Shown in pieces: positions 31,019-41,431 of a stretch of DNA of 64,000 nucleotides. How positions within the stretch are numbered: the stretch's first letter is position 1; every line of letters starts with the position of its first letter. The position numbers were made by a program, and so were the translations under genes. The notes under the pieces were generated by a model. It saw only the letters and a program-made list of their open reading frames with translations, was not told the DNA's origin and searched no databases. Source of the stretch: Evansella clarkii (GTDB lineage Bacteria; Bacillota; Bacilli; Bacillales; Salisediminibacteriaceae). The DNA is taken from positions 1 to 64,000 of the forward strand of contig NZ_MTIV01000022.1 of assembly GCF_002019695.1 (NCBI RefSeq), written 5' to 3'.

Positions 31019-34000
31019 CTATTCGCCAGAATCCCAATCTTCCGGGATGTCATTCTGAATCATTGGATGAATCAGCAGTTCATCGTCATCTGGTGTAACA
31101 GAATCCGTATGATGGAACATGTACGCTCTGACATCGACCAGGCGGTCTATCTCGAAATTCATGAAATGAGATCCAAAAGGCGTGGTGTTTGAAATAACCA
31201 TCCCGTATTCGCCCACGTCATCAATCCATACCGGAACGAGCAACCGGTGCCCTGCATCCACCGCATCCTCTAAAAGAAGCTCACCGCTTTCTTTCTGATT
31301 TGCTGTGTATGTCAGCCCTGATCCCTGTTCTAAATAAAAATGGGGCAGCTGATAATCCGATGCTGTTCGATTTACCCCTGGCGATAACCCGTCACGGAGC
31401 AGCGGGATAGTGATGCTGTCATCTCCGCTGTAGCTCGCATCCGAATCATAAAATTCGAGAGACGGATCAAACAGTTTGTGGTGAAACGCCGCATCGATGT
31501 CTGATTCGAATGCGACGCCTTCTACTCGGCTCCGCACCTCGTTCATCACATCGTTTTCGTACTCGACTTTCGCGGTTAGTTCAAAGCCGTAACCCGCTTT
31601 TACGCTCGGATTGTCGATATGGTACACCGTAAGGGTTTCAAAGTATTCTACCATGTCCTGCCCCAACTCCCGCTCGGTCATGACTACGTCCCGGAAAACA
31701 ATATTTCCGTCACTGTCCGCATCGTCCAGTGTGAGCGTCTCTTCTCTGGAAGTGTGACCATTCGTGTCAATCGAGCCCTCTCCGTCACGAACCCAGATTT
31801 TATCTGTATCGTACCCTTCAATTCGGACTTCGTAATTTTTCATCTGATCCGGCTCCAGACCGTCAGAAGGGATCGTAATCCCGTTCTCCCGTTGTAGATC
31901 CCGCTGCAGGTATTCTTTTTCTGTGACTTTGTCACCGGAATCCGTGTCGTAAATCGCAAGGGTGATCGGAAGATCCTTCACGCTGTCCCCATCCAGCACC
32001 ACCTGTGCGACACGAACGCTTGTCGGCAGCCCCTTGCTTGCCTTGTTCGTGAATACCTGGAAGCGCTCCAGCCTTAATTCCAAGTCCGCCCGAATCGTAT
32101 ACCTAACCCTGTTGGAGATCGGTGACAATCGGTAGTTCGTGTCCGAGTTAATCACGGTTTCACTCAAATACCTGTCGCCGAATTCATTCCCTTCGGTCTG
32201 AATTCCAATATTAATTCGAATGTCGTCATGGTTCGTCATTAACCCTTCGACATAAAACAGAAGGCTTACCGCTCCTTCCAGTTCGCTTTCTTCACCTGTA
32301 TATTCATACCAGCCGCCCTGACTTGCGTCAATCTCATGGGGACGGTTGTCATAGACCGGTGACCGGTTCAGGTAAATCTTGACGTCTTTATCTTCGTGAC
32401 GACGATCTTTTATTAAAGAAAGACTCTTCATTGTGGCTGTACCGGAATAATTTGATCCCAAATCATCTCCAGATAGTGGAATAACCGTCAGCCCAGTAAC
32501 CCCTGATTCATCTTCAATCGTAGTATACGGAGAAAGTGTCACCGTATAATCACTGTTTTTATCGCCGTGCGTCTTATCAATCGACTGATAAATTCCAACC
32601 ATTCCTACTTTTAAGATCGTAGCAGACGTGGTTGATGTTCTGAGATTCTCCGGACGCCTGTCCAGTTCTGACTCAATCACGCTTTTTACTTCTACGCTGG
32701 ACTGTACCCCGCTTGAGGAGAGCGCAAACGGATTGATCGTCGTGTCGAATGTGATTCCCGGAATACTGTGATCCCGGTTAGATACGAGCAGTTCCCATGT
32801 GAGTGTTTTCGTACCGTTGGAATGAGTTGTCACTTCCGGGTCAGTCGGTACATCACCGATTTTCCCGCTACCTACTCGGTAATCAAGACCTTGTGGGAGT
32901 GTATGTCTAACCGTTACCCCGGCGTCCAAATCATCTGGAACACCTGACTCTGGCAGCACGATACTGTTCCTTGCAGTCCATGTAATCGTCTCTGAATTGT
33001 AATAAGACGTTTTGTCTGTACTCAGTTGGCTTGCTGTATCCGCTGGAACCACCGCGAGCGTTTCGAAGTTGATCGATCCTCCCGATGGTGTTTGCTTTTC
33101 AAGCATCGTTCCGGTTTCGTCCCAGATAGCAGGGTTATGGTAGGCCCGGTTTGCTGATACATCCACTTCCCGTTCCCGATCTTCGTCCGGGTACGCATAG
33201 AAGTTTGTCACCGCGACGTTTGCCGTACCGTCATATGTTTCTGACCCGATTCCGATATTTTCGTGCTTTACACGAAGCGGAATCTGAACACCAACGGTCG
33301 TTCCTGCCCCGGCAACTGCGGTCACATCGTTCATGATGGCTCCAATCGGGCCATGCTCGACTGCTTCTTCGTAGGTTTCATACCAGTCGTAGTCGTCTTT
33401 TCCTTTTGATGTGAAACTTTCAAAGGAGTTATCATCAAATTTCTGTACGCCATAATATATATGCTGGCGCTCTGTATCTCGCGTGACCGTCTGACGGGCA
33501 ATATTTCTATATCCCGTCGAATAAAAACGATCCCTCGACCAGTCCGCGTATGCTTTTGTCATCTCGAAGGCGTCTGTATTCCAGCGGTACACGTTTCTAT
33601 ATCCGCCGTAAAGTGTCATCCGAGGGTACGAATAACTTACGATCCGAACGTCTTCTCCGATCAATGTGGACGCATCCCCTTTGGAGACGGAACGGTCACC
33701 TACGTTTGGTGTTCCCAGCTCCCCGCCTGCTGGATGAGCGTGAAAGGTTTTATTGACCGAAAACGATCCGCTTGGATTATTTCGCTCCGTAAATGTCTGG
33801 GAGCCGGTTCTCTGGTTTTCAAAATCAGTAGTCACACCATTTTCATCGGTGTAGCTCAGCATCGTCACCGTCGCCCGGTAGTTCACGTTGTTTGCTCGGC
33901 CCTCTGGATTGTTCGGACCTCCGATGCGGTATTCGTTTGGCATTAACACTAAGAACGAATGAGAAGAAAACACCCGCTCATCCACTCCATATAAATACCT

Positions 34001-35200
34001 TCCGACATAGCCGTCCGCCCGATTTCGGGGAAACGTACTTCCGATTACGTAATCAGTATTAAACCCTTCGTAAGAAACAGCATGCTGCCCTTCGTCCATG
34101 CTTGTTAGCTGCCAGTCCCCGCTGTCCCATACCGAATGGTGTGACTGGTTTGGATTGGATAGCTGTGATAACGGGGCGGAGTACCGATTCGAACGGCTGT
34201 AAGAATATGATTCTCCATCCAGCACCGTAAATGGCGAACCGACGGCCGTCCTTGTTGTACTGATTGGCCGGTGATCTAAGATTAAAAATGGCGCATCCCG
34301 GCCTTCGAAATCGAGTGGTTCTCTCAGCGCCGGGTTGTCCCATGCCACTTCCCCGGTGAGGTCGATTTTAAAATTAATCTTCCCCTCCGGATCTGGGAAC
34401 GTCGCCCCGCGAATATTTGATTTACCCGGCAGGTTCACAATCCCCCAGGAGAGAGCGAATGCGTGCGTATTTTCCCTGATAGATAGGTCATTCTGAATAG
34501 AGGCGTATGGATAAAACGGCATTCCCTGACCGGCAAGACCGGACGCTACGATCGGTTTAATGCTTACCTTCGCACTTGTGGTAATGCCAGGGAGGTTATC
34601 AAAATGTGTTATGACACCATCGCTCTCGATGTTCTCCCCGTCCACGCTGACAACCTGCACCTGGATGTCAGGCGTGAGTTCCACGCCGTGTTTTGCCCCA
34701 AGCACTTCGATGGTGACAGGAATCATGATCGAGTTACCAGTCTGTTCGATCGTATAGTCCTGCTCGAAGCTGACGACCCCTGTATCTAAGTTTTCATCTC
34801 CGCCAATGGCGAACTTCGCATTCACGCGTTCCCCAGTAATCCCGTTTTCCAGCTCCCCTGTCAGGCGCAGCTCGATATTTTGAAGCATGTCTGCCTGTTT
34901 CGGATTCACTGTAATCATGACCGGGTAGGTCGCTGTGTCCCAGGAACGGATAATCCCGTTATTCGGCCCTGAGTCATTTCCAGGCTCATCATTATCGTCA
35001 AACCCTTCTGTTCCGTCCACAATATTATTGTGGTTAATCGACGCTTCGAACTCAAACATATCATGCTGCAGGATATCTTCGTCCGTTTCCGCTTCCGCAT
35101 GAACTCCTGGTGCGCAAATACCCGCCAGAAAAACGGCGAGTAGCCCCATCTTTAAGCGAGAATGCCAACTGAACCGTCGCTCTGTACGTTTCCCCTTCAT
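31019..35200 (-). CDS. Giant secreted surface protein 1
   Basis: About 1393 residues from ATG 35200. The N-terminus has a basic start, a hydrophobic helix and a likely cleavage site at VHA-EAE. Next comes an Asp-rich patch (DNDEPGNDSGPNNG), then many beta-sandwich-like stretches with patterns seen in DUF11/isopeptide-type adhesin domains. It ends in LIHPMIQNDIPEDWDSGE. No LPXTG, SLH or membrane anchor is visible, so attachment must be by other means. It alignably matches the next gene over its whole length, so the two arose by duplication. It lies in the region of pseudopilin-like genes and is probably displayed or exported with them. Confidence 0.7.
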   Translation of the reverse strand: MKGKRTERRFSWHSRLKMGLLAVFLAGICAPGVHAEAETDEDILQHDMFEFEASINHNNIVDGTEGFDDNDEPGNDSGPNNGIIRSWDTATYPVMITVNPKQADMLQNIELRLTGELENGITGERVNAKFAIGGDENLDTGVVSFEQDYTIEQTGNSIMIPVTIEVLGAKHGVELTPDIQVQVVSVDGENIESDGVITHFDNLPGITTSAKVSIKPIVASGLAGQGMPFYPYASIQNDLSIRENTHAFALSWGIVNLPGKSNIRGATFPDPEGKINFKIDLTGEVAWDNPALREPLDFEGRDAPFLILDHRPISTTRTAVGSPFTVLDGESYSYSRSNRYSAPLSQLSNPNQSHHSVWDSGDWQLTSMDEGQHAVSYEGFNTDYVIGSTFPRNRADGYVGRYLYGVDERVFSSHSFLVLMPNEYRIGGPNNPEGRANNVNYRATVTMLSYTDENGVTTDFENQRTGSQTFTERNNPSGSFSVNKTFHAHPAGGELGTPNVGDRSVSKGDASTLIGEDVRIVSYSYPRMTLYGGYRNVYRWNTDAFEMTKAYADWSRDRFYSTGYRNIARQTVTRDTERQHIYYGVQKFDDNSFESFTSKGKDDYDWYETYEEAVEHGPIGAIMNDVTAVAGAGTTVGVQIPLRVKHENIGIGSETYDGTANVAVTNFYAYPDEDREREVDVSANRAYHNPAIWDETGTMLEKQTPSGGSINFETLAVVPADTASQLSTDKTSYYNSETITWTARNSIVLPESGVPDDLDAGVTVRHTLPQGLDYRVGSGKIGDVPTDPEVTTHSNGTKTLTWELLVSNRDHSIPGITFDTTINPFALSSSGVQSSVEVKSVIESELDRRPENLRTSTTSATILKVGMVGIYQSIDKTHGDKNSDYTVTLSPYTTIEDESGVTGLTVIPLSGDDLGSNYSGTATMKSLSLIKDRRHEDKDVKIYLNRSPVYDNRPHEIDASQGGWYEYTGEESELEGAVSLLFYVEGLMTNHDDIRINIGIQTEGNEFGDRYLSETVINSDTNYRLSPISNRVRYTIRADLELRLERFQVFTNKASKGLPTSVRVAQVVLDGDSVKDLPITLAIYDTDSGDKVTEKEYLQRDLQRENGITIPSDGLEPDQMKNYEVRIEGYDTDKIWVRDGEGSIDTNGHTSREETLTLDDADSDGNIVFRDVVMTERELGQDMVEYFETLTVYHIDNPSVKAGYGFELTAKVEYENDVMNEVRSRVEGVAFESDIDAAFHHKLFDPSLEFYDSDASYSGDDSITIPLLRDGLSPGVNRTASDYQLPHFYLEQGSGLTYTANQKESGELLLEDAVDAGHRLLVPVWIDDVGEYGMVISNTTPFGSHFMNFEIDRLVDVRAYMFHHTDSVTPDDDELLIHPMIQNDIPEDWDSGE

Positions 35201-35290
35201 TCGTGCATACACCCCTCTCGTATTTTGTTGCAAGTATTTCCATTATTTTCCTTTCTCACTGATTATACAAAATTTTCCAGAAAAAAAGAA

Positions 35291-35306
35291 GCCCCTAAAT
35301 AGGGGC
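35291..35306 (-). terminator. Terminator between the giant genes
   Basis: GCCCCT-AAAT-AGGGGC with a seven-A run just before it (a T run on the minus strand). It ends the upstream giant gene's transcript. A TATAAT on the minus strand near 35265 probably gives the second gene its own promoter. Confidence 0.75.
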
Positions 35307-35340
35307 ATTCTCCTGTGGAGACAATCATTTGTTGCGGATT

Positions 35341-38300
35341 TTACCAATCATCCGGAATCTCATCCTGAACCATCGGGTGAATGAGCAGCTCGTCTTCGTC
35401 TGGTGTCTCAGAGTCCGTATGGCTAAACATGTAGGCATAAACGTTCACGTCACGTTTTACATCGAACCCAATACGGTTTGAACCAATGCGGCGATCGTGC
35501 TGCAGATTCGTCGGGAACATACCCGTATCGTTGATCCAAACAGGTACATATAATCTATATCCACCTGATTGCACCATGCTTTCGTCCACATCTCCAGCCT
35601 CAATCTGTGCGTTCGTGAACGCATATCCTGAACCATGTTCAAGATAGACCGGCGGGAGTTGGTACTGAGTTTCAGAACCAGTCGGCGTGTTATTCACGTC
35701 TTGCCGATCCAATAGTACAGGGGACTGCTCAGCCGAACTGTCGTAGTGTGAGAGCGTGCTGTCAATCAAGTCGTTGGCCACACGGATGATGCTGTCGGTT
35801 TTAAATGGAACACCGAGGCGTTCCCCGACATCGGCTAACAGGTCATTCTCATACGCAATCTCGGTTTGCAGATTGAAAGCGTATCCTGACTTGACTTCTA
35901 GTTCGCTTTCCGGCGTATGCGTGATGGCTATTCGCTCATGAAAATAATCCATCTCCTCTTCCCCAGCAACGCGCTCAGTGGCAACCACTCCTTCATGTCG
36001 GACTATCCCGTCTTCGTGTTCATCATCTTCTGTAAGGGTGACCCGGCTTGACGTGTATCCGTTTGTATCAACCGCTTCCATGCCGGCGATGAGCCAAACC
36101 TTATCGGTATCATAATCTTGGATGCGCACTTCGTAATTTTGCATACTATCCGGTGCTAATACATCTGGCGGAATCATAAGCTCTAAACGGCTCGGTATCT
36201 CCTCCTGCTCAAGTGTTTTTGATACCACCATCTCGCCGCTGTTGGTATTGTAAATCGCAAACGTCAGCTCGGTGTCACGCACGTTATCAGGTTCCAATAC
36301 GACCTGGCTAATCCAGGTGCTTGTCGGGAGCCCGTCAGTATCTGTATTCGTGTAAATGCGGAACCGATCAATGCCGATCTCTAAGTCCGCTCGGATCAGG
36401 TATTGCACCCGGTTGGAAACCGCTGAAAGAGGATAATTCGTGTCCGAGTTAATTACCGCCTCGGTCATGTAGCGATCCCCGAACTCGTTGTCGCTCGTCT
36501 GTATCGTCATGTTGAGAAGCACATCGTCCAAGCTGGAAAGCACTCCTTCGACGTGCAGGAGGACGCTCACAGCGCTTGTCACGTCGGTGGAACCTGTCAT
36601 TTTATACCAACCGCCGGTGCTCGTATCAATGCGGTGCGGTTCATCGCTATATACAGGGTTGTTGTTCAAATACACCGTCACGTCTCCGTCATACTCCCGG
36701 TCAACAATCGTTCGAATGTCAGTAAATACCGCATCCCCGGAATACCTGGAACCAGCCATATCTCCTGAAAGCGGCAGGTGCGTAAGTGTTTTGACGTTCG
36801 ACTCTTCACTGATGGTTGTATACGGGCGCATCGTCACGGTAAATTCGCTGTTGCGATCCCCATGGGTGGCATCGATCATGCCATATACCCCAACCATTCC
36901 GACTTTTAAGATTGTAACGGACGCGCTATCCGATCGGAAATTCTCGGATCGAAGGTCAAGTGGTGATGTAATTACGTTATCTACACGCACTGAACTTTGT
37001 GAGCTGTTTTGATTCAGCGCATGTGGATTGATAGATGTCTGAAACGTAATATCCGGTAGTGATAAATCAACGTCATTAATATGCAAGCGCCATGAGAGCG
37101 TTGTTTTACCATTGGAGTCTGTCACTCCCTCCGGCTCTCGAATCATATCTCCGATTCTCCCGCTACCAGCTACATAGTCTAACCCTCTTGGGAGTGTTTG
37201 TTCCACCCGTATATCCGGATCGATACCTTCTGGGATACCAGCCTCCGGGAGCACGATATTGCTTCGAACAGTCCAATCGATAATGTCAGAGTTGTAATAC
37301 GATGATCTCTCGGCCTCTATCGTGCTGTCTGTTCTCGCAGGAATCACCGCGAGTGTCTCAAAGTTCGTTGCGATTGTCCGAGGGCTCTGCATGTTGAGCA
37401 GGTTACCTTCTGCATCCCACTCGGAGGGATTATTGTAATTATTATTTTCCGTAATGTTAACCATTTCCGATCGATTTCGATCCAAGTAAGCATAACCATT
37501 TGATGTAACCACAATCGCCGTACCATCCTTCGTAACGGCTCCTGTACCAATGTTTTCGTGTTTTACTTTCAACGGTACGCGTACGCTCGAACTAGGACGA
37601 AGCCCAGTAGGCGCTGTGATGTCATTCATTATCGCCCCGATAACCCCGTGCTCGATCGCCTCATTGTACGTATCATACCAGTCGTAATCGTCCTTCCCTT
37701 TTCGCACGAATGTATCGAACTCGTTGTCCGACCGATCAAACCTAGGTACACCGTATCGAATCATCTGATGGGGAGCCGCATCGTCATTACGGTGGCGAAC
37801 AAGAGACAGGTCTTGGTACCCCTCCTGTCGGAAGTTCGCTTCCCCTTCTTCGGCATATCGTTCCGTTAATTCAAATGCGTCGGTATTCCATCGGTATACA
37901 ATTTGCGTGCCGCCTTGAAATGGAAATTGACTTGAAATTCGGGCACGATACTGTACATCCTCACCGATTATAATGCTCGCATCACCTTTTGATCCAGGTG
38001 CTGTTCGGTTTGCACGGTGCGTACCGAGCTCCACATTTGACGGATAGGAGGTAAAATCGTTTTGAAGTGCAAGACCTTCCGGTACGCTGTCTTCTGTGAA
38101 GGAGCGTCGCACACGTTTGTCACCAAGATCATGGTACGCACCATTTTCGTCCACATAACCTTCTAAATACACTTCCATGCGATAGTTGACACTGTTTGAT
38201 CGTCTGTCGGGATTATTCTCTCCACCAAGACGGTATTCATTTGGTGACCTAGCCAAGAATGAATGAGAGGCAAAAATGCGGTCGTCTTCAGAATAAGCTG

Positions 38301-39585
38301 CGCTGAAATTAGCAGAGTAATTTCGCTCCGTCGGAAAGGTACTTCCGATTCTATAATCTGAATTCACACCTCGATAGGTCACAACATGGTCATCGATCTC
38401 TGCGGGGCCTACGCGCCATTCTCCACTATCTAATACAGAGTTTCGCGGTGGTGTGTTTCGCCACTTATCATTCATGAATGAGTGCGGGGCGTTATAACGC
38501 GAACCGTATTGCCACCAGTAACTCCTGCCCTCTGCGAGCATATTCTCCCTACCGATACTGTGCTGCCAGTTAAGCCCGGTCGGGTGGTCGCTGTCAACCT
38601 GCCTCCCGATCGGCATATGGTCATACAGCATAAACGGTGTATCCGTCCCGCTGAAATTCAGCGGCCGTGTCGGTTCATTACCTTGATTCCAGGTAACCTC
38701 CCCGGATAATTCAATCCTGTACTGGATTTCCCCGTCGGCATGCGGGAAGGTAGCTCCGCGATTATCCGTTTTGTTGTCGAGGTTGTCCAGACCCCACGAT
38801 ACCGACACCCCATGAATGTTTTCCACGTCGTCATCGTTTCCTGTGATACCTGAGTACGGATAATACGGCATCCCGAGTCCTGGGAACGCGAGGTCGACAA
38901 ACGGTTTAATATTTACTTTGGCGCTAGTTGTTGTCGTTGGTAAGTTATCAAAGTGAGTGACCATGCTTCCTGGTTCTACATCCTCACCATCTACGCTGAT
39001 AACTTCAACGGAAATCTCCGGTGTTAACTCAACGCCATGCGTTGCTCCGAGTACATCCAAGACGATCGGGAACATAATCGAACTACCCGATTGACCGATG
39101 GTGTACTCTTGTTCAAAAGACACAACACCGTTCTCTATATCTTCAGTTCCGCCAGACGAGAACTTCGCATTCACCCGGTCATCACCGATTCCTCCGTCAA
39201 GTGTTCCGGAAAAACGGAGCACTACATCGTTAACCGCTTCTTCGGTTTTCGAGTTCACGGTGAGCTTTACTGGATACGTGATCGTATCCCATGTCCGGAC
39301 GATACCGTTATGAGGTCCTGCATCATTGCCGGGTTCATTGTCATCGTCAAACCCTTCTGTACCGTCGGTGATTTCACTCGGGTTAATGAATGCGTCAAAT
39401 ATGAACGTATCCCCTTCGTGACTCTCCCCTTGTTCTTCGTCGTCGTAGACGTTTTCATTATCAGCTGCCGCTGTTGCTATAAAGGCAGTAAATGTGGTCG
39501 TCAATAGCGCAAGTACGATCGCAAAAATCGCAGCCGGCGTGCGTGCCAAAAACAGACTCCTCCGGATTTGTCTGGTGGTTATCAT
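35341..39585 (-). CDS. Giant secreted surface protein 2
   Basis: A 1414-residue paralogue of the protein at 31019. The signal region is MITTRQIRRSLFLAR, then a long hydrophobic segment ending ATAAA-DNE. The same Asp-rich motif (DDDNEPGNDAGPHNG) follows, then parallel segments such as TSAKVNIKPFVD, RSENFRSDSASVTILKVGMV and HGDRNSEFTV, ending LIHPMVQDEIPDDW. GGGAGATAAGG precedes ATG. The shared unusual ending LIHPM(I/V)Q(N/D) suggests a functional C-terminus rather than a wall anchor. Function unknown; an adhesin or filament component is the best guess. Confidence 0.7.
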   Translation of the reverse strand: MITTRQIRRSLFLARTPAAIFAIVLALLTTTFTAFIATAAADNENVYDDEEQGESHEGDTFIFDAFINPSEITDGTEGFDDDNEPGNDAGPHNGIVRTWDTITYPVKLTVNSKTEEAVNDVVLRFSGTLDGGIGDDRVNAKFSSGGTEDIENGVVSFEQEYTIGQSGSSIMFPIVLDVLGATHGVELTPEISVEVISVDGEDVEPGSMVTHFDNLPTTTTSAKVNIKPFVDLAFPGLGMPYYPYSGITGNDDDVENIHGVSVSWGLDNLDNKTDNRGATFPHADGEIQYRIELSGEVTWNQGNEPTRPLNFSGTDTPFMLYDHMPIGRQVDSDHPTGLNWQHSIGRENMLAEGRSYWWQYGSRYNAPHSFMNDKWRNTPPRNSVLDSGEWRVGPAEIDDHVVTYRGVNSDYRIGSTFPTERNYSANFSAAYSEDDRIFASHSFLARSPNEYRLGGENNPDRRSNSVNYRMEVYLEGYVDENGAYHDLGDKRVRRSFTEDSVPEGLALQNDFTSYPSNVELGTHRANRTAPGSKGDASIIIGEDVQYRARISSQFPFQGGTQIVYRWNTDAFELTERYAEEGEANFRQEGYQDLSLVRHRNDDAAPHQMIRYGVPRFDRSDNEFDTFVRKGKDDYDWYDTYNEAIEHGVIGAIMNDITAPTGLRPSSSVRVPLKVKHENIGTGAVTKDGTAIVVTSNGYAYLDRNRSEMVNITENNNYNNPSEWDAEGNLLNMQSPRTIATNFETLAVIPARTDSTIEAERSSYYNSDIIDWTVRSNIVLPEAGIPEGIDPDIRVEQTLPRGLDYVAGSGRIGDMIREPEGVTDSNGKTTLSWRLHINDVDLSLPDITFQTSINPHALNQNSSQSSVRVDNVITSPLDLRSENFRSDSASVTILKVGMVGVYGMIDATHGDRNSEFTVTMRPYTTISEESNVKTLTHLPLSGDMAGSRYSGDAVFTDIRTIVDREYDGDVTVYLNNNPVYSDEPHRIDTSTGGWYKMTGSTDVTSAVSVLLHVEGVLSSLDDVLLNMTIQTSDNEFGDRYMTEAVINSDTNYPLSAVSNRVQYLIRADLEIGIDRFRIYTNTDTDGLPTSTWISQVVLEPDNVRDTELTFAIYNTNSGEMVVSKTLEQEEIPSRLELMIPPDVLAPDSMQNYEVRIQDYDTDKVWLIAGMEAVDTNGYTSSRVTLTEDDEHEDGIVRHEGVVATERVAGEEEMDYFHERIAITHTPESELEVKSGYAFNLQTEIAYENDLLADVGERLGVPFKTDSIIRVANDLIDSTLSHYDSSAEQSPVLLDRQDVNNTPTGSETQYQLPPVYLEHGSGYAFTNAQIEAGDVDESMVQSGGYRLYVPVWINDTGMFPTNLQHDRRIGSNRIGFDVKRDVNVYAYMFSHTDSETPDEDELLIHPMVQDEIPDDW

Positions 39586-39652
39586 CCTTATCTCCCACTT
39601 TCCTGTTTATTTATATAGTAGAAACATAATTCGGTACGAAAAAGGCGAACCG

Positions 39653-40156
39653 CTAATTCCTCCGGCTCGCCGCATCGACCGCCACTGTCGAGGTGTACGT
39701 CCACTCTCCGATTCCGTCGCCTTTCTCGCGAACCTTCACGCGTACCGCCTGGACAGGACGACCTGTCATGTATGCCACATGGTCTACGCTCGGGATGTCT
39801 GCTCCCGTTCCTCCAATGATATATGTCGGAGAGGAAACGGTGTGGTTCTCCACATTATCAAAGCGGTCATCTTCCGCGTCGAACATATAATCAAACTGCA
39901 CTTCATCACCATCAGAATAAACAAATTCAAGTCGCTCCCACATGGTCGGTTCAAATGTCTCTGACAGCAATAACGCCCCTTCATACAGTCGTGACGTCTG
40001 ATCCACCTCAGACACCGCCGCTGAAAGTATCGCATCATTGAGCTGTATGGTGGACTCGTCCCGCTGGAACATGTTCAAGTACCAGATAACGAGCAGGACC
40101 ATTGCCCCCAGAGACAAGAACATGAGCAGGTAAACCTTTGGTACGTCTCTCATCAT
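39653..40156 (-). CDS. Membrane-anchored pseudopilin-like protein
   Basis: A 167-residue protein (second ATG at 40153 also possible; GGAGGG upstream). MMRDVPKVYLL leads into one membrane helix. The exterior domain is acidic, with FYSDG-like turns and a basic end (AVDAASRRN). It resembles the TadE-like protein at 21461 in size and plan and stands directly upstream of the giant gene 2 on the same strand. Confidence 0.55.
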   Translation of the reverse strand: MMRDVPKVYLLMFLSLGAMVLLVIWYLNMFQRDESTIQLNDAILSAAVSEVDQTSRLYEGALLLSETFEPTMWERLEFVYSDGDEVQFDYMFDAEDDRFDNVENHTVSSPTYIIGGTGADIPSVDHVAYMTGRPVQAVRVKVREKGDGIGEWTYTSTVAVDAASRRN

Positions 40157-40189
40157 CGTGCATCCCTCCTTTATATGTGCTTCTTTTCA

Positions 40190-40225
40190 GAAAAAAGGAG
40201 CCCTAACAATAGGACTCCTTTCTGT
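40190..40225 (-). terminator. Imperfect terminator hairpin
   Basis: AAAGGAGCCCT and AGGACTCCTTT (about 40193-40218) pair with one mismatch around AACAAT; an A run precedes it, a T run on the minus strand. It ends the 40266-40466 gene. Confidence 0.65.
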
Positions 40226-40265
40226 GTGACTGCTAATTTATTAGGGTGAGTCACCCGCCCTGCTA

Positions 40266-40466
40266 TCAATCAATCCCAGTAGAACCGTCAACGCTATCGA
40301 CGACGCCGCTTGCATTATTGAATAAATTGTCCACCAATGTGAAGAGATACCCGCTTTCACCGAACAACACATCTCTAAAAAGGAACGTCACCCCTGCGAT
40401 CAGAATAGCGGCTACAATAACCGCCCCGATCATGAAGTACGACCTATCCGTATTTGACTCTAACAT
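40266..40466 (-). CDS. Small pseudopilin-like protein, MLESNT type
   Basis: A 66-residue protein from ATG 40466, preceded by GGGGCAGGTG. MLESNTDRSYFMIGAVIV is followed by a single membrane helix and a short polar tail ending DGSTGID. It closely matches the start of the protein at 21189 (MLEANTFRS...MIGGVMTV). The longer frame back to 40523 lacks a binding site. Probably a pilin-like subunit of the Tad-like machine. Confidence 0.58.
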   Translation of the reverse strand: MLESNTDRSYFMIGAVIVAAILIAGVTFLFRDVLFGESGYLFTLVDNLFNNASGVVDSVDGSTGID

Positions 40467-40719
40467 CAGCCATTCACCTGCCCCTTTTGGTAATATTTGG
40501 TGTTTTAGATCTGTCTCTATCATACACCTTCCATATATTGGAAGTCAATGGAATTCTATAAATAAATACTTGCGAAATGTTTAACAAATTAATTATAAAA
40601 TACTGGACATTTAACGTTTTGTTTGTTCTTTTGTGAGTAAATTATATAAGAATGGAGAAAAACCGACCCCAAAGTGATGGTGCCGGCCTCAACCCCTTGT
40701 TATTCGTCTTGTTTTGTTG

Positions 40720-41100
40720 TTATAGTGCTGCCGGAGCCACTTTCGCTACAGTAGTTGCAGCGCTATACAGCTGTGTACGGGTTATCGCTGATACGGTTGT
40801 GGCTACCGCTCCTGCGTTTAACGTACCGATAAATGCAGGCAGTATCGAGTCAACCATTTCGTGGAGCCATTGATTGATTCCTGATGCGAACTCATCCATC
40901 GACCAGTTTGCCGGATTCATCCATGACAGGTTTACCGAGCTAAAATCCAAAATAGGAATTTTTTCCGCATTCCCGCCGAGAATCGCCCCGACTATCCGTA
41001 CGACATTGTCTTCAAAGAACCCGCCAGCAAAACGCAGTAAAATAACAACGAGAAGAAAAAGAACTGCAGATGTCACCATGGTATTTCTTGATTTAAGCAT
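40720..41100 (-). CDS. Small membrane protein of the Tad-like region
   Basis: A 126-residue protein starting MLKSRNTMVTSAVLFLL after GGAGGTGAG. It has one N-terminal membrane helix and a second hydrophobic, Ala/Thr-rich region near the C-terminus. The MLxS/N start again resembles the other small proteins of this system. The promoter lies at 41201-41209. Confidence 0.55.
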   Translation of the reverse strand: MLKSRNTMVTSAVLFLLVVILLRFAGGFFEDNVVRIVGAILGGNAEKIPILDFSSVNLSWMNPANWSMDEFASGINQWLHEMVDSILPAFIGTLNAGAVATTVSAITRTQLYSAATTVAKVAPAAL

Positions 41101-41431
41101 CTCACCTCCACCCCTCTCTGCACACTTTTCACTAAAAGGTGCGAGCCCTCCCTTTTGTAATTATTGGAAAAAATTACAAAAAATAGAGACATTTTCTTTA
41201 TTATAGCATAAACTTGCTCTTTAAAAGTGTATAATCTCTCAGAATTTCCCAATTAAAGTGCATATTGTTGCACAGCTGTCAATATGTAGAGCTAAACGGT
41301 ACGTTATGATTGTACGGGACATTCCCACCCCTTTTCTTGACAGCAAGGTCACATCATGAATTAAGAGTGTCAGAGGGGATATTAAAAAAAGCACAGGTCA
41401 ATAGACCTGTGCTTTTTCTATGTAGCTATTA
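41101..41431 (-). promoter_or_regulatory. Promoter region of the 41100 gene
   Basis: On the minus strand an extended -10 TGC-TATAAT lies at 41209-41201, about 100 nt before ATG 41100, with a weak -35. The plus side holds no supported gene. A terminator of the 42019 gene (arms 41385-41399 and 41404-41417) lies at the other end. Confidence 0.6.
41385..41417 (-). terminator. Terminator of the 41432-42019 gene
   Basis: Fourteen- to fifteen-base arms (41385-41399, 41404-41417) around AATA, with A/T tails on both sides. Confidence 0.9.

Noticed and set aside
40652-40873. Plus-strand ORF of 73 codons
   Set aside because: Antisense shadow of the small membrane protein gene at 40720-41100.
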